A DNA stretch of 57,500 nucleotides, taken from an uncultured Myxococcales bacterium (lineage in GTDB: Bacteria; Myxococcota_A; Bradymonadia; UBA7976; UBA1532). Under the pieces are notes generated by a model. That model was given only the letters and a program-made list of their open reading frames with translations, had not been told where the DNA came from and did no database searches. Shown here piece by piece: positions 32,644 to 41,250 of the stretch; position 1 is the stretch's first letter; every line of letters starts with the position of its first letter. The stretch lies in NCBI GenBank assembly GCA_903847385.1, contig CAINDO010000045.1:1-57500 (forward strand), in the 5' to 3' direction. Made by a program: the position numbers and the translations under genes.

Positions 32644-32665
32644 TTGACACCCATCAAGGGGTGTC
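32644..32665 (+). promoter_or_regulatory. TTGACA plus GACACCC-N6-GGGTGTC dyad upstream of the cytochrome gene
   Basis: TTGACA (32644-32649) overlaps a perfect 7-bp inverted repeat (32646-32665), about 85 bases before the cytochrome ATG. No convincing -10 follows. It may be an operator over a -35 or a transcript hairpin. Confidence 0.4.
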
Positions 32666-32750
32666 GCGCCGCGCTTGCCGCCCGGCCTTCGCAGCGGTGA
32701 TCGTCCCCCCGGGGATGCTGGACGCTCGCGAGCGGAACGGGAGGACGACG

Positions 32751-35700
32751 ATGGGAACGGGGAAGAGGTCGCTGCACACGCAGGTCGGGGTCTGGGGTGC
32801 CGTGGGCCTGGCCTGGGCGCTCTCGGCGTGCGGTGACGTGGCGAAGTCGATCGAAGGCCCTCCGCCTGCGGACGCCGCGCTGCGTCGGGATGGGCAGTCC
32901 GCCGACCCCGATCGCGGCACCACGCCCGACCAGGGCCGTCCGGACGCCACCGCGCCGACGCCGGACGCCCGGCAGCCGGTCCCCGACGGGATGGGGCCGA
33001 CGCCCGACGGCGCGATGCCGCCGACGCCGGACGCGGCCCTGCCGCCCACGCCGGACGCCGCCCTGCCGCCCACGCCCGATGCGGCCCTCCCGCCGCTGCC
33101 CGACGCCGCGCTGCCGCCCGAGCCGGACGCCGCCGTCGTCGAGCCCGATCCCTGCGTGCTCTGCCATGGCGGTGTGGACGGCCCGGCCCCGCCCCGAGCC
33201 GTGAGCGGCGCGCTCGACACGGCCAACGTCGCCGTCGGCGCGCACCAGCGACACCTGGTGGCCGGCACGCTGCGCGGCCCGCTGCCCTGCGAGACGTGCC
33301 ACATCGTGCCCGCGGACGCGCTCGCCCCGGGCCACCTGGACCGGTCCCCGGCCGAGGTCGTCTTCGACGCGCTCGCCGCCGCGGACGGTGCGATGCCCGG
33401 CTGGGACCACGCCGCCGCGACCTGCAGCGGGGCCTACTGCCACGGCGCCACCTTGACGGGCGGCTCGTCGACGGTGCCCCGCTGGACGAACCTGGACGGC
33501 ACGCAGGTGACCTGCGATGGCTGCCACGGCGCCCCGCCGCCCGCACCCCACCCCCAGATCGACACCTGCAACGCCTGCCACCCCGAGACGGTCCTGCCCG
33601 ACGGCCGCATCGACCTCGCCGGCGGCCGACACATCGACGGCATCCTTCAGGCGCCGGCGGGCAACCTGGCCTGCGACGCCTGCCACGGCTCGAACGGCGA
33701 CCCGGCGCCGCCCCGCGCGCTGGACGGCAGCGTGGACACGAACGCGCCGGGCGTCGGCGCTCACCGGGCGCACTTGACGGCCGGACACGTCCGCCGCGAG
33801 CCCATCGCGTGCAACGAGTGCCACGTGGTCCCGGCCGGGGCGGACGCCCCGGGCCATCGGGACGCGAACCCCGGCGCGGAGTTGACCTTCGGCCCGCTGG
33901 CCCGCGCCGGCGGCCTCGCGCCGGCCTACGACCGCGACGCCAACGTCTGCGGGAACACGTGGTGCCATGGCGGCGCGCTGACGGGCGGCGTCGTCGCACA
34001 GCCCCACTGGACGACCGTGGATGGCAGCCAGCGCGCCTGTGGCGCCTGCCACGGCGCCCCCCCGCCGGCGCCGCACCCGCAGGTGGACGCCTGCACGCTC
34101 TGCCACCCGGGCACCGTGCTGCCCAACGGGGCCCTGGACCTGGCCGGCGGCCTGCACATCAACGGCCGCATCGACGTCGCCGTCGAGGGCTGCGACGCCT
34201 GCCACGGCGGCAACGGCGATCCCGCGCCGCCCCGCGCGCTGGACGGCAGCATCGACACCGGTTCGGCCGGCGTCGGCGCGCACGCGGCCCACCTCGAGGC
34301 CGGGACGCTCCGGGGCCCGATCCCCTGCGATCAGTGTCACGTGGTCCCGGACACGCTCGACGCGGCCAGCCACATCGACGGCGAGCCCGGCGCCGAGGTC
34401 GTCTTCGGCGCGCTCGCCGGTGCCGATCGCGCCCAGCCGGTCTACGACCCGCAGACGGAGACCTGCAGCGGCGCATACTGCCACGGCGCCACGCTCGGCG
34501 GCGGCACGGTGGACGCGCCGCGGTGGACGCAGGTGGACGGCACGCAGATGGCCTGCGACGCCTGCCACGGCGCGCCGCCCCCCGCCCCGCACCCGGCTTC
34601 GCCGGACTGCAATGCCTGCCACCCGGGCTCCGTGCTCCCCGACGGCAGCATCGACATCGCCGGCGGCCTCCACATCGACGGTCAGGTGCAGGCGCAGATG
34701 GCCGGCTGTGACGCCTGCCACGGTGGCAACGGGAACCCGGCGCCGCCTTCGGATCTCGGGGGCAATCAGGGCACGGCCTCGCCGGGTGTCGGCGCCCACC
34801 GCGCCCACCTCGAAGGCATGCACCTGCGCGGCCCCATCGCCTGCAACGAGTGCCACCCCGTGCCGGCGGCCGTGGGCGACGCCAGCCACCTGGATGCGGT
34901 GCCCGGCGTGACGCTGCAGTTCGGCGCGCTGGCCCGCACGGGCGGCGTGACGCCGCGCTACAACACCAATCAGCGGACCTGCTCCGGCGGCTACTGTCAC
35001 GGCATCACGCTCACGGGCGGTCAGCGCCGGGCGCCGCAGTGGAACCGCGTCGACGGCACGCAGCGCACGTGCAGTTCGTGCCACGGCGCGCCCCCCCCGG
35101 CGCCGCACCCCGCCCGTCAGGACTGCAACACATGCCACCCGATGACCGTCCGGGCGGACGGCACGCTGGACGTCCCCGGCGGTCATCACATCGACGGCCG
35201 CCTGGACGTGGCCCCGCTCGCCTGTGACGCCTGCCACGGCGGCGAGGGCGATCCCGCCCCGCCGACGGCCCTGGACGGCGCGACCCTGGCCAGTGATCCG
35301 GGCGTCGGCGCCCACGACGCCCACCTGCGGGGCGGCAGCCTGCGCGGTCCTCTGGAGTGCGAGGAGTGCCACCTGGTGCCGGGGGCCCTGGGCGACGTGG
35401 GTCACATCGACCAGACGCCGGGGGCCGAGCTGGTCTTCGGCGCGCTGGCGACGACGGAGGGCGCCGCGCCGGCCTACGACGCGGTGAACTTCTCCTGCGG
35501 CGACGTGTACTGCCACGGCAGCACCCTGGGCGGCGGCGCGGCGGTGGACCCCGTCTGGACGGACGAGGGCGCGGACCCGGCCGACTGCGGACGCTGCCAC
35601 GGCGCGCCGCCCCCGGCCCCGCACCCGACGTGGAACCGCTGCACGGAGTGTCACCCCGGCACCGTGCGGGCGGATGGCACCATCGACGTCGTCGGCGGGC

Positions 35701-37523
35701 AACACATCAATGGCATCGTCGAGGCCGTGATGCCCGGGTGCGACGGCTGCCACGGCAGCGGTGGCAACGCGGCGCCCCCCGTGGCGCTCAATGGCGCTTT
35801 GGCCACGAACGCGCTCGGCGTCGGCGCGCACCGGACGCACCTGACCGGCGGTGCGCTGCGCGGTCCGATCCCGTGTGTGAGCTGCCACACCGTGCCCGGC
35901 GACGTGCGGGCCGCGGGCCATCTCGACGCCTCGGCCACACCCGAGGTGACCTTCAGCGGGCTGGCGCGGGCGGACGGCGCGGCCCCGGCGTGGAACCGCG
36001 CGCAGGCCACCTGCAGCGGCGTCTATTGCCATGGCGCCACGCGGCCCGGCGGCGCGGACACCACGCCGGTCTGGACCCGCGTGGACGGCAGTCAGATCCT
36101 CTGCGGCTCCTGCCACGGCGTCCCGCCGCCCCCGCCGCACGTGGCCTCGGAGCGCTGCGATCTGTGTCACACGCGTACGGTGCGGCCCGATGGCACCATC
36201 GACGTGGCGGCCGGCACCCACATCAACGGCCAGGTGGACGTGCAGGTGCCCGCCTGCGGCGGCTGCCACGGCAGCGCGAACGATCCGGGTCCGCCGACGG
36301 GGCTGGACGGCGTCGTCGACACTCGGGATCCGGGCGTCGGGGCGCACGAGACGCACCTGGCCGGCGGCGCGGTCTCCGGTCCCATCGCTTGCACCGAGTG
36401 CCACGTGGTCCCGGCCACCATCGCGGCGGCGGGACACATGGACGCCGTGCCCGGGGCCGAGGTGATCTTCGGCCGCCTGGCGACGAGCGGCGGCGGCGCG
36501 GCGGCCTACGCGACGAACACGAACCAGTGCAGCAACGTGTATTGCCACGGCGCGACGCTGGGGGGCGGCACCGTACCCCGCCCGCAGTGGACCCGCGTCG
36601 ATGGCACGCAGGCGGCCTGTGGGGCCTGTCACGGCGCCCCGCCGCCGGCCCCGCACTCGCAGTCGGACCAGTGTTCGCGCTGCCACCCCGGCACGGTGCT
36701 GGCCAACGGTGAGATCGATCTCGCCGGCGGCCTTCACGTGAACGGCACCGTCGAGGCCGTCTCCGGACACCCGGACGGCTGGGCGGCCGCCAACCAGCAC
36801 GGCGCGGCCTTCAACGCCGGCGGTGCGGGGGCCTGCGGCGCCTGCCACGGCGCGGACCTGCTCGGCGGTGACGTCGGCGTGTCCTGCGAGCAGTGCCACC
36901 CGGGCTGGAAGACCAACTGCACGTTCTGCCACGGCGGCCGTGACAACCAGACCGGCGCGCCGCCCTTCGACGTCGCCGGGGCCTTCGCCACCAACCTCCG
37001 CGGCGTCGGCGCCCACACGAAACACGTCGCGGCGACGACGCTCCACAGCGCCTGGACCTGCAGCAAGTGTCACACGCAGCCGGCGAACGCGCTGAGCGTG
37101 GGTCACATCGACGGCGACAACCGCGCCGAGGTCCGCATGGACAGCCGCAACGCCGCGGCGGTCTACAGCCTGGCCAACACGACCTGCAGCGCCACCTACT
37201 GCCACGGCGACGGCGTGGTGGCCTCCGGTGCCATCCCCTGGACCCAGGGCGGCCCGTACAACTGCGCCGCGTGCCACGACGACGAGACCGTGGCCGCGGG
37301 CAACACGCTCCGTGGCGAGCACCGCCTGCACGTGCTGAACGAGCGCTACCCGTGCCAGGAGTGCCACCGCACGGTCGTCAACGCCCAGAAGGCGATCATC
37401 GCGCCGAACCTGCACGTGAACGAGTCGGTCCAGGTGTCGTTCCTGGCGGCGGGCTTCAGCTACGCCAGCGGTCGCTGCACGGGCACCTGCCACGGTCAGC
37501 AGCACAGCGGCGAGCGCTGGTAG
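32751..37523 (+). CDS. Giant multiheme c-type cytochrome lipoprotein with 43 candidate heme motifs
   Basis: A 1590-residue predicted lipoprotein (signal ending ALSAC, Cys27; GGGAGGACGACG then ATG). Residues 28-134 are an Asp/Ala/Pro linker including five tandem PDAALPP-type units. Then seven repeats of about 172 residues each carry five heme sites: four CxxCH and one CxxxxCH. The tail adds six CxxCH, one CxxxxCH and a final CxxxCH. The total is 34 CxxCH, 8 CxxxxCH and 1 CxxxCH. The spacing matches the CxxxxCH/CxxCH domain of Geobacter-type outer-surface cytochromes. Extra conserved His (GVGAHxxHL, GHxD, GGLHI) may be distal ligands. Extracellular electron transfer is the likely role. No porin, other cytochrome or maturation gene is adjacent. 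Confidence 0.93.
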   Translation: MGTGKRSLHTQVGVWGAVGLAWALSACGDVAKSIEGPPPADAALRRDGQSADPDRGTTPDQGRPDATAPTPDARQPVPDGMGPTPDGAMPPTPDAALPPTPDAALPPTPDAALPPLPDAALPPEPDAAVVEPDPCVLCHGGVDGPAPPRAVSGALDTANVAVGAHQRHLVAGTLRGPLPCETCHIVPADALAPGHLDRSPAEVVFDALAAADGAMPGWDHAAATCSGAYCHGATLTGGSSTVPRWTNLDGTQVTCDGCHGAPPPAPHPQIDTCNACHPETVLPDGRIDLAGGRHIDGILQAPAGNLACDACHGSNGDPAPPRALDGSVDTNAPGVGAHRAHLTAGHVRREPIACNECHVVPAGADAPGHRDANPGAELTFGPLARAGGLAPAYDRDANVCGNTWCHGGALTGGVVAQPHWTTVDGSQRACGACHGAPPPAPHPQVDACTLCHPGTVLPNGALDLAGGLHINGRIDVAVEGCDACHGGNGDPAPPRALDGSIDTGSAGVGAHAAHLEAGTLRGPIPCDQCHVVPDTLDAASHIDGEPGAEVVFGALAGADRAQPVYDPQTETCSGAYCHGATLGGGTVDAPRWTQVDGTQMACDACHGAPPPAPHPASPDCNACHPGSVLPDGSIDIAGGLHIDGQVQAQMAGCDACHGGNGNPAPPSDLGGNQGTASPGVGAHRAHLEGMHLRGPIACNECHPVPAAVGDASHLDAVPGVTLQFGALARTGGVTPRYNTNQRTCSGGYCHGITLTGGQRRAPQWNRVDGTQRTCSSCHGAPPPAPHPARQDCNTCHPMTVRADGTLDVPGGHHIDGRLDVAPLACDACHGGEGDPAPPTALDGATLASDPGVGAHDAHLRGGSLRGPLECEECHLVPGALGDVGHIDQTPGAELVFGALATTEGAAPAYDAVNFSCGDVYCHGSTLGGGAAVDPVWTDEGADPADCGRCHGAPPPAPHPTWNRCTECHPGTVRADGTIDVVGGQHINGIVEAVMPGCDGCHGSGGNAAPPVALNGALATNALGVGAHRTHLTGGALRGPIPCVSCHTVPGDVRAAGHLDASATPEVTFSGLARADGAAPAWNRAQATCSGVYCHGATRPGGADTTPVWTRVDGSQILCGSCHGVPPPPPHVASERCDLCHTRTVRPDGTIDVAAGTHINGQVDVQVPACGGCHGSANDPGPPTGLDGVVDTRDPGVGAHETHLAGGAVSGPIACTECHVVPATIAAAGHMDAVPGAEVIFGRLATSGGGAAAYATNTNQCSNVYCHGATLGGGTVPRPQWTRVDGTQAACGACHGAPPPAPHSQSDQCSRCHPGTVLANGEIDLAGGLHVNGTVEAVSGHPDGWAAANQHGAAFNAGGAGACGACHGADLLGGDVGVSCEQCHPGWKTNCTFCHGGRDNQTGAPPFDVAGAFATNLRGVGAHTKHVAATTLHSAWTCSKCHTQPANALSVGHIDGDNRAEVRMDSRNAAAVYSLANTTCSATYCHGDGVVASGAIPWTQGGPYNCAACHDDETVAAGNTLRGEHRLHVLNERYPCQECHRTVVNAQKAIIAPNLHVNESVQVSFLAAGFSYASGRCTGTCHGQQHSGERW
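33153..36770 (+). repeat. Seven tandem 516-519 bp coding repeats (five-heme modules)
   Basis: The first heme codon of each unit is at 33153, 33672, 34191, 34707, 35223, 35739 and 36255, giving periods of 519, 519, 516, 516, 516 and 516. The eighth, altered block starts at 36834. Shared landmarks per unit are GVGAH, CxECHxVP, CSGxYCHG, CHGAPPPAPHP and CHPGTV. Units are similar but clearly diverged in DNA, so they are old duplications rather than an assembly artefact. Confidence 0.9.
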
Positions 37524-37547
37524 TTCGCCCAACTCCCTGATCCCCGC

Positions 37548-37577
37548 GGGCCCCGGGTGGTGTAGATTCCCGGGCCC
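37548..37577 (+). promoter_or_regulatory. Bulged 9-bp GC hairpin and -10-like TAGATT abutting malQ
   Basis: GGGCCCCGGG (37548-37557) pairs with CCCGGGCCC (37569-37577) with one bulged C; the last base touches the ATG. The loop holds TAGATT (37563-37568), a -10-like hexamer 9 bases before the start. There is no clear -35 and no Shine-Dalgarno. Confidence 0.45.
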
Positions 37578-39056
37578 ATGAAGCCCACCGCAGACGAACT
37601 CTTCCACCGCTCCGCCGGCGTCCTCCTCCACCCCACGTCCCTGCCCGGTCCGCACGGCATCGGCGCGCTCGGCGTTCACGCCCGGCGCTTCGTCGACTTC
37701 CTGGCCCGGGCCGGCGTCAAGCTCTGGCAGGTGCTGCCCCTGGTGCCGGCCGGGGCGGGCAACTCGCCCTATTCGAGCGGGTCGGCCTTCGCCTGCAACC
37801 CCTGGATGATCGACCTGGACACTCTGGTCGAGCAGGGGCTCCTCTCGCAGGGCGAGCTCGGCCCCGGACCCGCCGCCGGCGACCGCGTGGGCTGGCAGTC
37901 GATGATCGACTACAAGGGGCCCCGGCTCGCCCTGGCGGCCTCCCGCGTGCCGCAGGCTCAGGTACGCGCCTACCGCGCCCGCGCGCCCTGGGTCGAGGAC
38001 GCCGCCCTCTTCTTCGCGCTGCGCAATCGGTTCCGCGGCGAGCCCTACTGGAGCTGGCCCACGGAGCTGCGCTGCCGCGCGCCCGAGGCGCTGGCCGCCG
38101 CCCGCAAGGAGCTCGAGGCCGAGATCGACCGCGAGATCGCGCTGCAGTTCCTGTTCGACCAGCAGTGGAGCGCGCTGCGGGCCTACGCCCACGAGCGCGG
38201 CGTGCGTTTCGTGGGGGACATGCCCATCTACGTCGACGCCGACTCGGCGGACGTCTGGGCGTCGCAGGACATGTTCGAGCTCGACGCGGACGGCCGGCGC
38301 ATGGAGGTCTCCGGCGTGCCCCCCGACGCCTTCAGCGAGACGGGGCAGCTCTGGGGCAACCCGCTGTATCGCTGGGACCGCATGGCCGAGGACGACTACC
38401 GCTGGTGGGTCGCCCGGGTGCGCCGCGTGATGGAGCAGACGGACTTCGTGCGCATCGACCACTTCCGCGCCTTCTCGGCCTACTGGGCCGTGCCCGCCGA
38501 CGCGACGGACGCCCGCATGGGCAAGTGGCGGCCCGGCCCCGGGCGCGCGCTCTTCGACGCCCTGCGCGGCGCGCTCGGAAACCTGCCCATCCTCGCCGAG
38601 GACCTGGGCATCATCGACGACGCCGTGCGCCACCTGTTGGCGGACGCCGGCCTGCCCGGCATGAAGGTGCTGCAGTTCGCCTTCGGCGAGCGGCCCGAGA
38701 ACCACTACCTGCCGCACAACCACACCCGCGACTCCGTGGTCTACACGGGCACGCACGACAACGAGACGACGATGGGCTTCTGGAACGCCACGAGCGACCA
38801 CGTGCGCGACCACGTGCGCCGCTACTTCGGCGTGAACGGGCACGACGTCGTCTGGGATCTCATCCGAGCGGCGCTGGGTTCGGTCTCGGTCTTCGCCATC
38901 GTGCCGTTCCAGGATCTGCTCTCGCTGGGCAACGAGGCGCGCATGAACGTGCCCGCCGTGGCCGCGGGCAACTGGGGCTGGCGGATGCGCCCCGAGATGA
39001 TGCGTGACGACGTCGCCGACCGCTTCCGCGGCCTCGTCTCGCTTTACGGACGCTGA
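37578..39056 (+). CDS. malQ: 4-alpha-glucanotransferase (amylomaltase, GH77)
   Basis: A 492-residue cytoplasmic enzyme that transfers alpha-1,4-glucan segments in maltodextrin or glycogen metabolism. Family landmarks are RSAGVLLHPTSLPGPHGIG, PYSSGSAFACNPWMIDL and GDMPIYVDADSADVW. The nucleophile Asp is in VRIDHFRAF, the acid/base Glu in ILAEDLG and the third carboxylate in GTHDNETT. The length matches the compact bacterial form (about 500) rather than the long E. coli type. No other glycogen or maltose gene is nearby. It may be read through from the cytochrome gene, 54 bases upstream. Confidence 0.96.
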   Translation: MKPTADELFHRSAGVLLHPTSLPGPHGIGALGVHARRFVDFLARAGVKLWQVLPLVPAGAGNSPYSSGSAFACNPWMIDLDTLVEQGLLSQGELGPGPAAGDRVGWQSMIDYKGPRLALAASRVPQAQVRAYRARAPWVEDAALFFALRNRFRGEPYWSWPTELRCRAPEALAAARKELEAEIDREIALQFLFDQQWSALRAYAHERGVRFVGDMPIYVDADSADVWASQDMFELDADGRRMEVSGVPPDAFSETGQLWGNPLYRWDRMAEDDYRWWVARVRRVMEQTDFVRIDHFRAFSAYWAVPADATDARMGKWRPGPGRALFDALRGALGNLPILAEDLGIIDDAVRHLLADAGLPGMKVLQFAFGERPENHYLPHNHTRDSVVYTGTHDNETTMGFWNATSDHVRDHVRRYFGVNGHDVVWDLIRAALGSVSVFAIVPFQDLLSLGNEARMNVPAVAAGNWGWRMRPEMMRDDVADRFRGLVSLYGR

Positions 39057-39071
39057 CCGCGTCGAGCGACG

Positions 39072-39100
39072 TTGCCGTTTCCGGCGGGGTGAAATAGCTT
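39072..39100 (+). promoter_or_regulatory. Promoter TTGCCG-N17-TAGCTT for the TRAP transporter operon
   Basis: TTGCCG (39072-39077), an exact 17-base spacer and TAGCTT (39095-39100) predict a start near 39107, followed by AGGAG and the ATG at 39125. One of the best conventional promoters in the window. Confidence 0.6.
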
Positions 39101-39124
39101 CGCCGCTCCACCCCAGGAGTGCCC

Positions 39125-40237
39125 ATGTCCCGGAGTCCGAAACTGCGCGTCTGCGCCGCGTTGATGCTCCTCGCCACGTCGTCCGCGGGCTGCCGGAGCA
39201 TGCTCTACTCGCAGACGGGCGACGTGACCGCCCACTTCGCCGTGGATCACATGACGCCGTACGTCATGGGGACGGACGACGCCGATCAGGCGTGCATGAC
39301 CGGCGCGGCGCTGGGCAACTTCACGATGGCCTTCGAGCGCGTGACCGACCGCCCGGACAAGGCGGCGCTCTCGGCGCTCGTGTCCGCAGCCACCTGCGCC
39401 GAGGGGCAGGCCTGGGAGGCCGAGCTCGACGGCATCCGCGCGCAGCGCTCGAACCGCTCGGACGACGCCCAGGACGCGCGTCTGCGGGAGAAGCGCCTGC
39501 ACGAGCGCGCCGCCCGCCGGTACGCGGCGGCCTGGGACCGGCTGGTGGCCGCGTACGGCGAGCCCGGCGGCGAGTGTCCCGAGTTCGAGAGCGAGCCGGA
39601 CCGTGCGCTCTACCTGATGGGTCTGATCGCCGGCGCGCAGTCCGTGCTGCACGACCGCGCCGCCGAGGGCGAGGTGGGCGTGTCGCTGGATGTCCCGCGC
39701 AAGGCCGCCCGGGGCACCGAGTGTCTGCGCAACGACGCCTGGTTCGGGGCCCCCGCCGCGCTGCGGGCGGGCATCTGGGTCGGCGTGCCCGGGGCCGCGC
39801 CCGAGGGCCAGGACCCCTTCAAGGTCCTCGAGGGCGCCGTCGCGCTGGCCGACACGAGCGGCGTGCGCCTGGCCCGCGCCATCCAGATTGAATCCCTGAA
39901 CGCCGCGGGACGTCTGGACGAGGTGAAGACCGCGATCACCGCCTACGCCCAGGCGCGGGCGGCGAACCCCGTCAACAAGGAATACCGGCTGCTGGACATG
40001 AACGCGCACATGATCGTCCAGCAGATGTCCGACCGCCTGTGGACGAAGGAGACCGGCCACCGGACGCCCATCGGCGCCCTGGGCACGTTCCCCGGACCCA
40101 CGGCCGCGCCCGTCGAGGACCAGGGGCTGTTCGACGGTCTGGGGGACGCGCCCGCCGCGCCGCCTGCGCCCGCCGCGCCCGCCACCAACGCCGCACCGCC
40201 AACCGCCCCCGCCGCGGGGCAGGGAGTCAAACCGTGA
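39125..40237 (+). CDS. TRAP-transporter-associated lipoprotein, TAtT-like
   Basis: A 370-residue predicted lipoprotein (signal ending SSAGC) that is almost entirely helical with an Ala/Pro-rich tail. By position and helical character it matches the TAtT (T component) lipoproteins first described in Treponema (Tp0956), which form TPR-like trimers with the periplasmic binding subunit of a TRAP system. Sequence resemblance is modest, so the family call rests largely on the gene order T-P-QM. AGGAG lies 5 bases before the ATG at 39125, preferred to a GTG at 39119. The stop overlaps the next GTG (GTGA), indicating tight coupling. Confidence 0.7.
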   Translation: MSRSPKLRVCAALMLLATSSAGCRSMLYSQTGDVTAHFAVDHMTPYVMGTDDADQACMTGAALGNFTMAFERVTDRPDKAALSALVSAATCAEGQAWEAELDGIRAQRSNRSDDAQDARLREKRLHERAARRYAAAWDRLVAAYGEPGGECPEFESEPDRALYLMGLIAGAQSVLHDRAAEGEVGVSLDVPRKAARGTECLRNDAWFGAPAALRAGIWVGVPGAAPEGQDPFKVLEGAVALADTSGVRLARAIQIESLNAAGRLDEVKTAITAYAQARAANPVNKEYRLLDMNAHMIVQQMSDRLWTKETGHRTPIGALGTFPGPTAAPVEDQGLFDGLGDAPAAPPAPAAPATNAAPPTAPAAGQGVKP

Positions 40238-41244
40238 AGTTCAAGCTCAGCGCGCTTCTGACCACAGTCTTCGCCGTCTGTCTCGGCTTCGGATCCGCGG
40301 TCGCGGCCGAGTCGAAGAGCCTCTGCATCTACGACCCCAGCGGGGCCAACGGCGACATCTTCAACCTGATGAAGGACTACAAGGCGGCGGCCGGCGGCTG
40401 GGGCGTCGACTTCGCCATGAAGCCCTACACGGACGAGAAGACCGCCGCCGAGGACTTCAAGGCCGGCCGGTGCGACGCGGTCGTGCTCACGAGCACGCGC
40501 GTGCGTCTCTTCCACAAGTTCGCCGGCTCGCTCGAGGCCATGGGCGCGGTCACGAGCTACGATCAGCTCGCCACGGTGGTCCAGCAGTTCGCCACCCCCA
40601 AGGGCGGCGCGCTCCTCAAGACCCCCGAGTACAACATCCTGGGCCTCTTCCCCGGGGGCGCCGTGTGGCTGTTCGTCCGCGACCGCAGCGTCGACACGGT
40701 CCCCGAGCTCGCCGGCAAGCGCCTGGCGACGCTGGACTACGACGAGGCCGCCAAGACCATGGTCCGGCACGTCGGCGCGTCCATGGTGCCCGCCGATCTC
40801 GGCAACTTCGCCGGCATGTTCAACAACGGCAACGTGGATGCCTGCTACGCCCCCGCGGTGGCCTACAAGGCCCTGGAGCTCTACAAGGGCCTGGGGAAGA
40901 ACGGCGGCGTCGCCCGCTACGTCCTCAGCCAGCTGACGTTCCAGATCGTGACCAAGGCGGCGACCTTCACGGACGACTTCGCCAACAGCAGCCGCAAGTG
41001 GGGCGCGGACAACTTCGCCCGGTACCGCGGCATCGTGGAGAAGGGCGACAAGGCCATGCCGGCCAACGTGTGGATCGACATCGCGCCCGCCGACAAGGAG
41101 AAGTACGACACCATGTTCCAGGAGGTGCGTCTGCGCCTGCGGGACGAGGTCAAGGTCTACGACAAGGGCATGTTGACGCTCCTGCGCCGCGTCCGCTGCA
41201 AGGCGGAGCCCGCCCGCGCCGAGTGCGCCGAACAGAAGGAGTGA
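40234..41244 (+). CDS. Periplasmic solute-binding subunit of the TRAP transporter (DUF6091-type)
   Basis: A 336-residue exported protein whose signal peptide ends about AVAA-ES. It is a two-lobed binding protein of the DUF6091/TatP-like kind. Visible features are CIYDPSGANGDIFNLMKDY near the N-terminus, a hinge-like stretch DRSVDTVPELAGKRLATLDY and the possible ligand-site region GMFNNGNVDACYAPAVAYK. It captures a small, probably anionic or hydrophobic solute for the downstream permease; the solute is unknown. The start is GTG at 40234 with GGGAG upstream, overlapping the TAtT-like stop. Confidence 0.85.
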   Translation: MKFKLSALLTTVFAVCLGFGSAVAAESKSLCIYDPSGANGDIFNLMKDYKAAAGGWGVDFAMKPYTDEKTAAEDFKAGRCDAVVLTSTRVRLFHKFAGSLEAMGAVTSYDQLATVVQQFATPKGGALLKTPEYNILGLFPGGAVWLFVRDRSVDTVPELAGKRLATLDYDEAAKTMVRHVGASMVPADLGNFAGMFNNGNVDACYAPAVAYKALELYKGLGKNGGVARYVLSQLTFQIVTKAATFTDDFANSSRKWGADNFARYRGIVEKGDKAMPANVWIDIAPADKEKYDTMFQEVRLRLRDEVKVYDKGMLTLLRRVRCKAEPARAECAEQKE

Positions 41245-41250
41245 GCCGCA

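Noticed and set aside
33153-36770. Repeats considered as CRISPR or a DNA satellite
   Set aside because: The period is 516-519 bp, in frame, and encodes heme modules; there are no short direct repeats with unique spacers.
32541-38843. A 6.3 kb open frame on the minus strand opposite the cytochrome and malQ
   Set aside because: It mirrors the tandem repeats of the plus-strand gene, has repetitive low-complexity content, spans two good genes and has no start signal. It is an antisense shadow of GC-rich coding DNA.
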